A stretch of 64,000 nucleotides of DNA, from NCBI RefSeq assembly GCF_014851805.1, contig NZ_JACVAK010000001.1, positions 620,001 to 684,000 of the forward strand, written 5' to 3'. The position numbers and the translations under genes were made by a program. Below, one piece after another: positions 55,569 to 62,786 of this stretch. This stretch comes from Pseudoxanthomonas sp. PXM02 (GTDB lineage: Bacteria; Pseudomonadota; Gammaproteobacteria; Xanthomonadales; Xanthomonadaceae). Position 1 is the stretch's first letter. Each line of letters starts with the position of its first letter. The notes below the pieces were generated by a model. It was not told the origin of the DNA and did no database searches. It saw only the letters and a program-made list of their open reading frames with translations.

Positions 55569-56537
55569 ATGAAGACCTATCTCCTCGCCGACGGCCTGCC
55601 GGCCTCCCGCATCGCCTATGGCTGCATGCAGCTGAGCCGCGCCTGGGATGCCACGCCTGTCACCGCCGACGAGCGTCGCCACGCACAGCGGCTGGTGGAA
55701 ACCGCGCTCGCCCACGGCATCACCCTGTTCGACCACGCCGACATATACGCGCGCGGCAAGTCGGAACATATCTTCGGCGACGTGCTACGCGCCTCGCCCG
55801 ACCTGCGCGACCGCATGGTGCTGCAGTCCAAGTGCGGCATCCGCTTCGCCGATGATCCGCCCGGCACCCCGGGCCGCTACGACTTCAGCCATGCGCACAT
55901 CGTCGCCTCGGTCGAGGGCAGCCTGTCGCGGCTGGGCGTGGACCACCTGGATGTGCTGTTGCTGCACCGTCCGGATGCGCTGGTGGAACCGGAGGAGGTC
56001 GCCCGCGCGTTCGACGACCTGCATGCCGCCGGCAAGGTGCGCCATGTCGGCGTCAGCAACCACACGGCCGGGCAGATCGAGCTGCTGCGGCGTTACGTGC
56101 GGCAGCCGCTGGTCGCCAACCAGGTGGAAGTCAGCCTGCTGCATGCGTCCCTGATCGACGACGGCGTGGTCGCCAACACCACCGGGCACGTCTACGCCTC
56201 GGCCGCAGGCACGCTGGACTACTGCCGCCTGCACGACATCCGCGTGCAGGCGTGGTCGCCGCTGGCCGGCGGCAAGCTGGCCACCACCTCGGAGTTCGCC
56301 GACCCGGTGGTCCGCGGCACCTCCACGCTGCTGCGCCAACTGGCGGAAGAGAAAGGCGTCACGCCGGAAGCCATCCAGCTCGCGTGGCTGCTGCGCCATC
56401 CCGCCGGCATCCAGCCCATCGTCGGCACCACCGATCCGGTCAGGCTCGCCGCCTGCTGTGCAGCGGACGACGTCATGCTGAGCCGGGAGGAGTGGTATGC
56501 GTTGTTCACGGCGGCGCGCGGTGGACGGGTGCCTTGA
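55569..56537 (+). CDS. aldo/keto reductase (YdhF-like)
   Basis: A 322-residue NADPH-dependent oxidoreductase of the aldo/keto reductase fold. Catalytic residues visible: Asp55 and Tyr60 (FDHADIYARGKSE), Lys88 (QSKCG) and His133 (LLLHRPD); cofactor region IVGTTDPVRL. The sequence is closest in character to E. coli YdhF. Its stop overlaps the next gene's TTG start. Confidence 0.9.
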   Translation: MKTYLLADGLPASRIAYGCMQLSRAWDATPVTADERRHAQRLVETALAHGITLFDHADIYARGKSEHIFGDVLRASPDLRDRMVLQSKCGIRFADDPPGTPGRYDFSHAHIVASVEGSLSRLGVDHLDVLLLHRPDALVEPEEVARAFDDLHAAGKVRHVGVSNHTAGQIELLRRYVRQPLVANQVEVSLLHASLIDDGVVANTTGHVYASAAGTLDYCRLHDIRVQAWSPLAGGKLATTSEFADPVVRGTSTLLRQLAEEKGVTPEAIQLAWLLRHPAGIQPIVGTTDPVRLAACCAADDVMLSREEWYALFTAARGGRVP

Positions 56538-56890
56538 AGAAGAGGCATGTCCCCAACCGGATCGACAGGCACGACAGGATCACCCTGATTGTCTCGGCCA
56601 CACTGCTGTTCGCGTATGGCACGTTCTGCTGGGTGTCCAACCACTTCTTCCTGCCGGCCTATTTCCACCGCGGCGGCCGGTTGAAGGGCATCCATCTGTA
56701 CGAAAGCGCCGCCTGGTTCATGTACGGCGCGGTCATCTGCGCCTGTCTGATCATGGCGTCCGTGGTCGTGGACCATTACGACGAGCGCCCCAACGAGCGC
56801 AGCTACAAGCGGTTCGCCAAGGTCGCGATGTACGCCGGGTTCTCCTTCTTCCTCCTGTCGGTCTTCGCCTGGCTGACGGGCGGCGCATGA
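56534..56890 (+). CDS. small three-helix membrane protein, unknown
   Basis: About 118 residues, with a basic N-terminus and three predicted transmembrane helices (about 18-36, 56-76 and 95-114; LIVSATLLFAYGTFCWV, AAWFMYGAVICACLIMASV, YAGFSFFLLSVFAWL). Not recognised. Start is TTG at 56534, overlapping the reductase stop as TTGA; no ATG or GTG is available before the first helix. Coding is supported by the hydrophobic pattern and third-position GC, but the start is uncertain. Confidence 0.65.
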   Translation: MKKRHVPNRIDRHDRITLIVSATLLFAYGTFCWVSNHFFLPAYFHRGGRLKGIHLYESAAWFMYGAVICACLIMASVVVDHYDERPNERSYKRFAKVAMYAGFSFFLLSVFAWLTGGA

Positions 56891-56965
56891 TCCCTTGACC
56901 TGCCATCTCTGGCGGGCGGTCACCGCTGCATACTTGCCTGCCGATACCCCCGGCCTCACGACGGA

Positions 56966-57337
56966 ATGCCCATGTCCGACACCGCCATCAACCTGAGCGA
57001 CAAGCTGAGCCGCTTCTCGGACCACTGGTCGCCGCGCGTGGTCGCCGAGATGAACGACTACCAGTTCAAGCTCGCCAAGATCCAGGGCGAATTCGTCTGG
57101 CATGCGCATGCGGACACCGATGAAGTCTTCATCGTCCTCGCCGGCGAGATGACGCTCGAGTTCCGCGACAAGGCCGTGCCGCTCGCCACCGGCGAGATGT
57201 ATGTCGTCCCGAAGGGAGTCGAGCACCGGCCCGTGGCGGTCGACGAGTGCAGCATCATGCTGGTGGAGCCGCGCGGCGTGGTGAATACCGGTGATGCCGG
57301 TGGCGCCTATACCGCCCGGAACGATGTGTGGGTGTGA
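56966..57337 (+). CDS. cupin domain protein
   Basis: A 123-residue single-domain cupin (Cupin_2). The two motifs are visible: [17 protein letters not shown] with metal ligands His46, His48, Glu53, and [16 protein letters not shown] with His87. Function is not deducible; such proteins may be sugar isomerases, dioxygenases or sensors. An alternative ATG at 56972 would drop two residues. Confidence 0.88.
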   Translation: MPMSDTAINLSDKLSRFSDHWSPRVVAEMNDYQFKLAKIQGEFVWHAHADTDEVFIVLAGEMTLEFRDKAVPLATGEMYVVPKGVEHRPVAVDECSIMLVEPRGVVNTGDAGGAYTARNDVWV

Positions 57338-57436
57338 CCACAAAAGACGCATCGCGGTCCTCGATTCCACTGGCGTGCGATGCCTCCACCGGCTTGGCAC
57401 TTGCCCTTCCCCGTCCCACCCACTCTGGAACCTTCC

Positions 57437-57790
57437 ATGGCGCTTTTCGACGTACTTGAGCGGATCAGACGACGTCCCGACATGCATCTGCAGCCTGCGG
57501 GCTTCGCCACGCTGCGCGCCTTCATCGACGGGTACGAGTCGGCGCTGATGGAACATGGGACCGTCGATGGCCAGCACACGACGTTCCTCATGCAATTTTC
57601 GGATTTCGTGCGCACGTCGACCGGACACGAGGACGAGCGGACTTCGCTGACCACCCCCGACGGCGTCTTCGATATCGGACAACTCCACTGGCAGGCGGCG
57701 ATCACCCGCACCGAGCCGGACGACGGCAAGGCCATGCTGCTGTTCTTCGACCTGCTCGACCGCTTCAAGGCCTCCCACGGCCTACGCTGA
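57437..57790 (+). CDS. small hypothetical protein with RRPxM motif
   Basis: A 117-residue soluble protein beginning MALFDVLERIRRRPDMHL. The IRRRPxM(Y/H)L start recalls a group of small proteins of unknown function sometimes found beside contact-dependent or polymorphic toxin genes, where they may be immunity proteins; this likeness is from memory and weak. ATG 57437 chosen over 57380 because the earlier part is proline-rich and unlike the family. Next gene starts 18 bases later. Confidence 0.6.
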   Translation: MALFDVLERIRRRPDMHLQPAGFATLRAFIDGYESALMEHGTVDGQHTTFLMQFSDFVRTSTGHEDERTSLTTPDGVFDIGQLHWQAAITRTEPDDGKAMLLFFDLLDRFKASHGLR

Positions 57791-57808
57791 TCCCCGGAGA
57801 ACAACGCC

Positions 57809-58285
57809 ATGCGCCGCGTGCTGCTGACCCTGCTGACCTTCCTTGCTTTGCTTCCGGTCACCGCGCTGGCCGGCTTTCCGTTCGAGGCCACGCTGGACGA
57901 GATGGCGGTCGGCGCCGACCACATCCTTGTCGGCCGGGTCACCGGCGTCGACATGATCGACGGCGCGGGCAAGCCGATCACCGATCCCAAGGCACGCACG
58001 GGGCCGGGCTTGCGCAACCAGATCAGGCTGCGCGTCACGGTCGACCAGGTGCTCGTGTCCAATGCTCAGCCCGTCCCGAAGCAGCTGTTCGTTCCACTGG
58101 CCTCGCATCTGCATTACGCGCTGGGCCAGATCCAGGAGGCGCACGCGCAGGACTCCGAACAACGCCTTGTCTTCCTGAAGGGACCGGGCTTCGACGGCAT
58201 CAAGCCAGGCGTCTTCATGCGCCCCATGGAAGACAAGCCGGAAGCCCTCCGGCTTCGCCAGGCCGCCAGACGCATGCACGACTGA
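57809..58285 (+). CDS. secreted hypothetical protein
   Basis: A 158-residue protein with a good Sec signal (MRRVLLTLLTFLALLPVTALAG, cleavage near 21). The mature part has the pattern ADHILVGRVTGVDMID and RLVFLKGPGFDGI and looks like a small beta-rich periplasmic protein. Not recognised. It lies in a tight plus-strand series with the genes before and after (gaps 18 and 4 bases). GGAG precedes the ATG. Confidence 0.75.
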   Translation: MRRVLLTLLTFLALLPVTALAGFPFEATLDEMAVGADHILVGRVTGVDMIDGAGKPITDPKARTGPGLRNQIRLRVTVDQVLVSNAQPVPKQLFVPLASHLHYALGQIQEAHAQDSEQRLVFLKGPGFDGIKPGVFMRPMEDKPEALRLRQAARRMHD

Positions 58286-58289
58286 CGCG

Positions 58290-58742
58290 ATGTCCGCCAT
58301 GACGCCCGACCTGAAACAGGCCAGACGCCGACACTCCAGAATCACGTGGTTCTTGCTGATCGTGCTGGCCCTCGCGACCTACCCCGGCTTCGTACTGGCC
58401 TACACCTGGTCCCACGTCCTGCAGAGCCCGCTGCCCGGCGGCCGTCACGGCCCACTGGATGCGTACCGGCACACGCTCGCCAGCGCGGTCGTGGCCTACA
58501 CGCTCGATGCCCGCGCCATCCGATGGGTCAACAACGTGATGGAGCGGCGCGGCAAGCGGTCCAATGCCATGGACATCCACAACAATCTGATCGGTGCTTC
58601 GATCGGCTCGCAGGCGACGCGGTTCTCGGACATCGAGCCGGCGGTGACGCGTCGCATCGCGACAGGCACCATCAACGCCACGGCGCCGGACCAGATCACC
58701 TGGTTGCCGGAGCCGCAATGGCAGGAAGGATCTCTGCGGTAA
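58290..58742 (+). CDS. membrane-anchored protein with DUF6973-like pattern
   Basis: A 150-residue protein: one transmembrane helix (about 19-38, WFLLIVLALATYPGFVLAY), then a domain with DAYRH (Asp57, Arg60, His61) and MDIHNNLIG (Met94, Asp95, Asn98, Asn99, Gly102). The order D-x-x-R-H, then M-D-x-x-N-N-x-x-G, resembles DUF6973, a domain seen at the C-termini of polymorphic toxins. Here it is short, stand-alone and membrane-anchored, in the orientation expected to put the domain in the periplasm. Likeness is from memory; function unknown. Confidence 0.6.
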   Translation: MSAMTPDLKQARRRHSRITWFLLIVLALATYPGFVLAYTWSHVLQSPLPGGRHGPLDAYRHTLASAVVAYTLDARAIRWVNNVMERRGKRSNAMDIHNNLIGASIGSQATRFSDIEPAVTRRIATGTINATAPDQITWLPEPQWQEGSLR

Positions 58743-58773
58743 CGCACACCACCATCACACGAGGTCACACTAC

Positions 58774-59181
58774 ATGGGCACCTGGGGCATCGGTTCGTTC
58801 GAGAACGACGACGCGGCGGATTTCATGATCGACCTGCTGGACAGCGGCGACCTGTCGCTGGTCCGCGAAGTGCTGGACAACGTGCTGACCTCGACCGAGT
58901 ACGTGGAAGCGCCCGACGCCACGCTGGCCATCGTGGCCGCGGAGATCGTGGCGGCCGCGCGCGGGCGGCCGACGCCTGCAGCCACGCAGGAGGAAGGACT
59001 GGCCGACTGGCTGGCGCGCGTCCGGCCCACCATCGACGCCGACCTGGCCGCGCAGGCGCGGGATGCGCTGACCCGCATCCTGGCCGACAACTCGGAACTG
59101 CGCGAACTGTGGGAAGAGACCGATGACCTGCACGACTGGCAGGCTGTCGTGGCCGAACTGCGTGGCCACCTCGCCCCCTGA
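58774..59181 (+). CDS. DUF4259 family protein
   Basis: A 135-residue acidic soluble protein starting MGTWGIGSFENDDAADFMID, the hallmark of DUF4259. Function unknown; members are scattered in many bacteria and sometimes accompany toxin-immunity genes. GAGGT precedes the ATG. It sits in the compact small-gene run with the DUF6973-like gene 31 bases upstream. Confidence 0.85.
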   Translation: MGTWGIGSFENDDAADFMIDLLDSGDLSLVREVLDNVLTSTEYVEAPDATLAIVAAEIVAAARGRPTPAATQEEGLADWLARVRPTIDADLAAQARDALTRILADNSELRELWEETDDLHDWQAVVAELRGHLAP

Positions 59182-59202
59182 ACCACCACCGCCGGAACCA
59201 CG

Positions 59203-59610
59203 ATGACCGACCCGTACAACTCCTCCTCCGCGTACTCACCCTCGGCCGGCGCGTCGCGCGCCGCCGCACTGCCCCTCAGCGATGCCATGGTGACGACGGC
59301 GCTGGAACTACCCGGCTTCCGGATCACGCGCAACCTGGGCATGGTGCGCGGCATCACCGTGCGCTCGCGCTCGATCGTGGGCAATTTCCTGGGCGGCCTG
59401 CAGTCGCTGTTCGGCGGCAACATCACCATCTACACCGAACTGTGCGAACAGGCGCGCGACGAGACCTATCGCGACATGTTCCAGCACGCACGTCAGCTGG
59501 GCGCCAACGCCATCATCGCCGTCCGCTACGACGCCACCGACGTCATGGCCGGCCTGACCGAAGTGCTGTGCTACGGCACGGCCGTGATCGTCGAACCGCT
59601 CGGCGACTGA
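59203..59610 (+). CDS. YbjQ/UPF0145 family protein
   Basis: A 135-residue protein with the YbjQ domain: [25 protein letters not shown], a conserved start of the family, then [14 protein letters not shown] and a CYGTAV end. The family forms pentameric beta-rich assemblies; heavy-metal binding has been suggested. Extra N-terminal 25 residues rich in Ser and Ala are atypical. 21 bases after DUF4259. Confidence 0.88.
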   Translation: MTDPYNSSSAYSPSAGASRAAALPLSDAMVTTALELPGFRITRNLGMVRGITVRSRSIVGNFLGGLQSLFGGNITIYTELCEQARDETYRDMFQHARQLGANAIIAVRYDATDVMAGLTEVLCYGTAVIVEPLGD

Positions 59611-59623
59611 CCCCGGCACTGTC

Positions 59624-59878
59624 GTGCGCATCCTCCGGTGGTTTCTGCAGACACTCGCCGCTCTCATCGGCTTTGCCGCCGGCTGGTATCTGACACTGCT
59701 CCTGCTGATACGCCTGATGACGCCCTCGCCCAGCTGCGATGCTCCCTGTGATGGCCCGGCATACGTGGGGCTAGGACTCTCGATACTGGCGGGACCGATC
59801 GTCGGTGTCTTCACCGGTCTGGCTGCCGTCGTGCTGGTGTCCTGCCTGATTCGCCAGGATGTGTCCGGCCAGGTGTGA
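59624..59878 (+). CDS. small two-helix membrane protein, unknown
   Basis: 84 residues with two hydrophobic helices (about 8-32 and 48-74), separated by a Cys/Pro-containing turn (SPSCDAPCDGP). Not recognised. GTG start at 59624, 13 bases after ybjQ; no strong ribosome site. The 22-bp repeat array begins 76 bases downstream. Confidence 0.55.
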   Translation: MRILRWFLQTLAALIGFAAGWYLTLLLLIRLMTPSPSCDAPCDGPAYVGLGLSILAGPIVGVFTGLAAVVLVSCLIRQDVSGQV

Positions 59879-59954
59879 CCGTCTCTTCTTGCGTACCGCG
59901 CGGCGTGGCCTGTCATTCGCCGGCGGTCATCCATCCCTTCCAGCGACCTGCCGC

Positions 59955-60306
59955 GTGATCCCTCGCGATGACGCGCATGTATATGCCGCGTATGACGCTT
60001 CATAGCGCGCGATATCACCGTCCATAGCCGTGGTAATGGACGGTGATACCGACCGGTATCACCGGAGATACCGGTTGGTAGGCCGGATGACCTGTTGGAG
60101 TATCACGGGACATACGCCAACGCATCACGGCGCATGACCATCGGATGGTCGCGGCATGTCAGTGGATATCCCGCGAGATACCAGTCGACATGACCGTTGA
60201 TACCAACCGGTATCACGCCTGATAGGCGCGCTCATGTCCGTCCATACACCGCCCTATGACGCGTCATATCGCGCCGTATGGCGAGTCATGGAAAGTGGTA
60301 TCAACG
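59955..60306. repeat. array of sixteen 22-bp dyad-symmetric repeats
   Basis: Sixteen consecutive 22-base units in exact register fill 59955-60306, in the only gene-free stretch over 300 bases (59879-60440). Degenerate consensus: GTSATACC, four bases, GGTATSAC, then two G/C. By position in the unit, A4 occurs in 15 of 16 units, T5 in 14, A16 in 14 and T17 in 13. Within each unit the AT-steps sit 12 apart and the next unit's is 10 away, so half-sites recur about every helical turn in alternating orientation. GATACC occurs four times and GGTATC three times here. Not coding (22 is not a multiple of three), not CRISPR. Probably a binding array for a DNA-binding protein; not recognised. Confidence 0.85.
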
Positions 60307-60440
60307 ACGGGTTTCCGCCGACTGTCGAGGGGACTGCCCTGCATGGCGCAGGGACCAGCGCCCATTGCGACGCGCCGCCCGACGGAACGACTACCCTTGC
60401 CGGCTATAGTGACGCGACCAGACAGGATGCCCGGGACGCC

Positions 60441-60950
60441 ATGGACGCACCGCCGAACGAAATACGTCTCGCCTTGAACCTGACGCTCGGCGAGCGCATC
60501 CGCGCGAATCTCCTGCTCATGCTGCGGCACTGGCCGAGCGTGATCGGGACGCTGGTGTTCATCGCCATGGGCGTCACGGTGATCGTCCTGTACCTCGCCA
60601 GCGGCAAGCCGCTGCGCCCGATGACGGTCGCCATTGCCCTCTTCGCGTTCTGCTTTACCCCGATCATGGCCGTGCTCAACGCACTCACGGTCCACTTCAA
60701 CAAGCGGGCGCGCGAACCGTTCACCTATACGTTCAACACCGAAGGCATCCACGTTGACGCCGTGACCCAGGCCTATACGCACCGGTGGGCGGCGATCTCG
60801 CGGGTGAAGACGCTGGGCGGCTTCCTGATGTTCTTCTTCGCCCCGGGGGCCGCGCACTGCCTGTCGCTGAAACGCCTGGATGCCGCGCAGCGGTCGGCGC
60901 TGGTGCTGATGGCGCGGGAACACGGCGTCGCCGTGGACGTCGCGCCGTGA
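60441..60950 (+). CDS. YcxB-like membrane protein
   Basis: A 169-residue protein with an N-terminal segment like LALNLTLGERIRANLLLML, two transmembrane helices (about 34-56 and 62-84), and a C-terminal domain of the YcxB-like type: PFTYTFNTEGIHVDAVTQAYTHRWAAISRVKTLGGFLMFFF. Function unknown. ATG 60441 chosen; the frame is open further back but would start inside the repeat array. It is the first gene after that array (134 bases). Confidence 0.72.
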   Translation: MDAPPNEIRLALNLTLGERIRANLLLMLRHWPSVIGTLVFIAMGVTVIVLYLASGKPLRPMTVAIALFAFCFTPIMAVLNALTVHFNKRAREPFTYTFNTEGIHVDAVTQAYTHRWAAISRVKTLGGFLMFFFAPGAAHCLSLKRLDAAQRSALVLMAREHGVAVDVAP

Positions 60951-60983
60951 CTTGATGTCCCCATTCTTCGATCGAGGTCCCCG

Positions 60984-61325
60984 ATGAAGCTCGCCACCGT
61001 CCGCACCCATGCATTGTCGCTCGACGCGGTGACCGAGGAACCGCACCACACGTATTCGTCGTTCCATGTGCGCGGCAAGATCTTCGTGACCGTTCCCCCG
61101 GAAGAAACCCACCTGCACGTGTTCGTGGGCGAGGAAGACCGCGAACAGGCATTGGCGATGTACCCGGACTTCACCGAGAAACTGTTCTGGGGCAGCAAGG
61201 TGCTGGGCCTGCGCGTGGACCTGGCCAATGCCACGCCCGCGGTGGTCAAGGCACTGGTCGACACGGCCTACGCGACGCGCGTGCGCAAGGATGCGGGGCC
61301 GCCGCGCGTACGCAGGCCACGTTGA
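60984..61325 (+). CDS. MmcQ/YjbR family protein
   Basis: A 113-residue soluble protein of the MmcQ/YjbR fold (CyaY-like), with EPHHTYSSFHVRGKIFVTVPPEETHLHVFVGEE cut across several strands, and ALVDTAYATRVRK at the end. Often annotated as DNA-binding, with little evidence. Ends RxxRRPR, basic. GAGG precedes the ATG. Confidence 0.82.
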   Translation: MKLATVRTHALSLDAVTEEPHHTYSSFHVRGKIFVTVPPEETHLHVFVGEEDREQALAMYPDFTEKLFWGSKVLGLRVDLANATPAVVKALVDTAYATRVRKDAGPPRVRRPR

Positions 61326-61353
61326 AACACGCGACCGTCCAGGATCCACACGG

Positions 61354-61770
61354 ATGAATCTCCTCCTTCTCGTCAGCGGCGTTGCCGCCCTTGCCGTCCT
61401 GGGTTGGCGGATCCATCGCCAGTACCTGCGCCGACATCGGATCTGGACGCTGGGCTATCGCTACGCACTGCCTCCCGACGAGCACTACGAGTTCGAGTTC
61501 CACGCGTCGTTTGCGGACGAACAGGAAGCCCGTCGTTGTATCGACAGGGTCTCCGTCCCCGGTCTTGCTTCGCGGCTGGAGCTGTCGCCCAACGGACAGC
61601 GCTGGGCCGTGTTCTGGCGCCTCTCCATGCCGGCGAGGCGCGCCGAATTCGACACCGTGCTGGCGGCCGTGCATCGCGGTATCGCGGACGCAGGCAGCGC
61701 CGAGACCGTTATCGTCTGCAGTGCGGGCCTGCGCGGCAGCGGCACGGCCTTCGTGCTGCATGCGAAGTGA
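61354..61770 (+). CDS. membrane-anchored small protein with RraB-like pattern
   Basis: A 138-residue protein with an N-terminal signal anchor (MNLLLLVSGVAALAVLGWRIH) and a soluble part containing YEFEFHASFADEQEARRCID, VPGLASRLELSP, WAVFWRLSMPARRAEFDTVL. The alternation resembles RraB/ferredoxin-like folds; the match is weak and no function is claimed. AGGA precedes the ATG by about eleven bases. Confidence 0.6.
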   Translation: MNLLLLVSGVAALAVLGWRIHRQYLRRHRIWTLGYRYALPPDEHYEFEFHASFADEQEARRCIDRVSVPGLASRLELSPNGQRWAVFWRLSMPARRAEFDTVLAAVHRGIADAGSAETVIVCSAGLRGSGTAFVLHAK

Positions 61771-61817
61771 TGCACACATCTTCCATCCATCATCCAACTT
61801 GCCGGACAGACACCGCC

Positions 61818-62030
61818 ATGAGCACCGACACCAAAGTGAAAGGCCCTGCGTCCTACTTCCCCTCCATCGAGAAGACCTACGGCCAGCCCGTGACGCACTG
61901 GTTCGCCGTGCTGGAGACCGTGAAGGATCTGAAGCACATGGAGCAGGTGGCCTTCTTGAAGACCGAGCACAAGCTGGGCCACGGCCACGCGAATGCGCTG
62001 GTCGCTTATCTGAAGGCGAAGAACGGATGA
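61818..62030 (+). CDS. DUF4287 family protein
   Basis: A 70-residue soluble protein with the family block KTYGQPVTHWFAVLE and HGHANALVAYLK. Unknown function; some DUF4287 proteins carry a second domain, this one does not. ATG 61818. Confidence 0.85.
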   Translation: MSTDTKVKGPASYFPSIEKTYGQPVTHWFAVLETVKDLKHMEQVAFLKTEHKLGHGHANALVAYLKAKNG

Positions 62031-62067
62031 CGCCCGTCGCGCACCGGAATCGTGGCGCGCAGGCCAC

Positions 62068-62649
62068 TCAGTCCAGCACGACGCCCTGGGTTGCCCCGTG
62101 CCGCGTGCGGTCGTCGTAGGCGCGACTCAACGTCCGGTACTTGTCCATCACGCGCATGGCCTTGATGTTGAATGCGCGCTCCACCGCAGCGCAGTCGCCG
62201 GGCGGCAACGTATCCGCCAGTCGCCGGATCTCTTCGGCAGCCCGGGTCCCGTGCCGGTAGTGGACGACCTCGTGCGACCGCAAGGCCTCCAGGTATCTGC
62301 TCCACGCCTCGACCACCGCCACCGGCGTGCCCCTGTGCGGCGTCCAGTGCGGCAGCGTCACGGTGGTCTGCCATTGCACGCGGACGTCGGTGGCCCTGCA
62401 TTGTCCCTCGGGACCTGACAGACCGAACGCCCACTCGATCCGCCACCGCGTCAGCCCTTGCACGACGCGCCCCTCCTCGTCGCGGGGGCCGTCGGACTCG
62501 AGCGAGCGCTGCAACTGGCGGAGGCTGCCACCCTTGACTTCGTAGTGCTGCACGGTGGCGTGTGGAAACAGCGGGTCCGGACCGGCCTGCGACGCGGTCA
62601 GCGCCAGCACCAGCACCAGCGTGATCGCCTGTCTCCACCCCTGCCTCAT
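62068..62649 (-). CDS. DUF922 secreted zinc-protease-like protein
   Basis: A 193-residue protein with a Sec signal (about 1-22, ITLVLVLALTASQAG) and a DUF922 domain. The candidate zinc site is SHEVVHYRHG (His126, Glu127, His130), followed by downstream acidic residues. It is predicted to be a periplasmic peptidase; not shown. Convergent with the DUF4287 gene (37 bases) and divergent from the glycosyltransferase (137 bases). Confidence 0.82.
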   Translation of the reverse strand: MRQGWRQAITLVLVLALTASQAGPDPLFPHATVQHYEVKGGSLRQLQRSLESDGPRDEEGRVVQGLTRWRIEWAFGLSGPEGQCRATDVRVQWQTTVTLPHWTPHRGTPVAVVEAWSRYLEALRSHEVVHYRHGTRAAEEIRRLADTLPPGDCAAVERAFNIKAMRVMDKYRTLSRAYDDRTRHGATQGVVLD

Positions 62650-62786
62650 CCACGTACTCCGACGGAGCCCGCGGACATTCTTCCATGCACCGGGCCGCGA
62701 TGGGGTACGCCGTCATCCTCCGGTCACCAAATAGAAACACCGGCGACACCTCCTGCGTCCAGCATGCGCAAAACGTGGAGCCGCGC

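Noticed and set aside
59955..60306. CRISPR array
   Set aside because: Units are adjacent with no spacers, are degenerate, and no cas genes are present.
59955..60306. REP/SMAG-type mobile repeat
   Set aside because: I see no GTAG-headed stem-loop typical of that class, and the strict 22-base register over 352 bases does not fit scattered REP elements.
60234..60440. YcxB-like gene starting at 60234 within the repeat array
   Set aside because: The extra 69 codons come from repeat units and non-conserved sequence. ATG at 60441 gives the first family-like segment.
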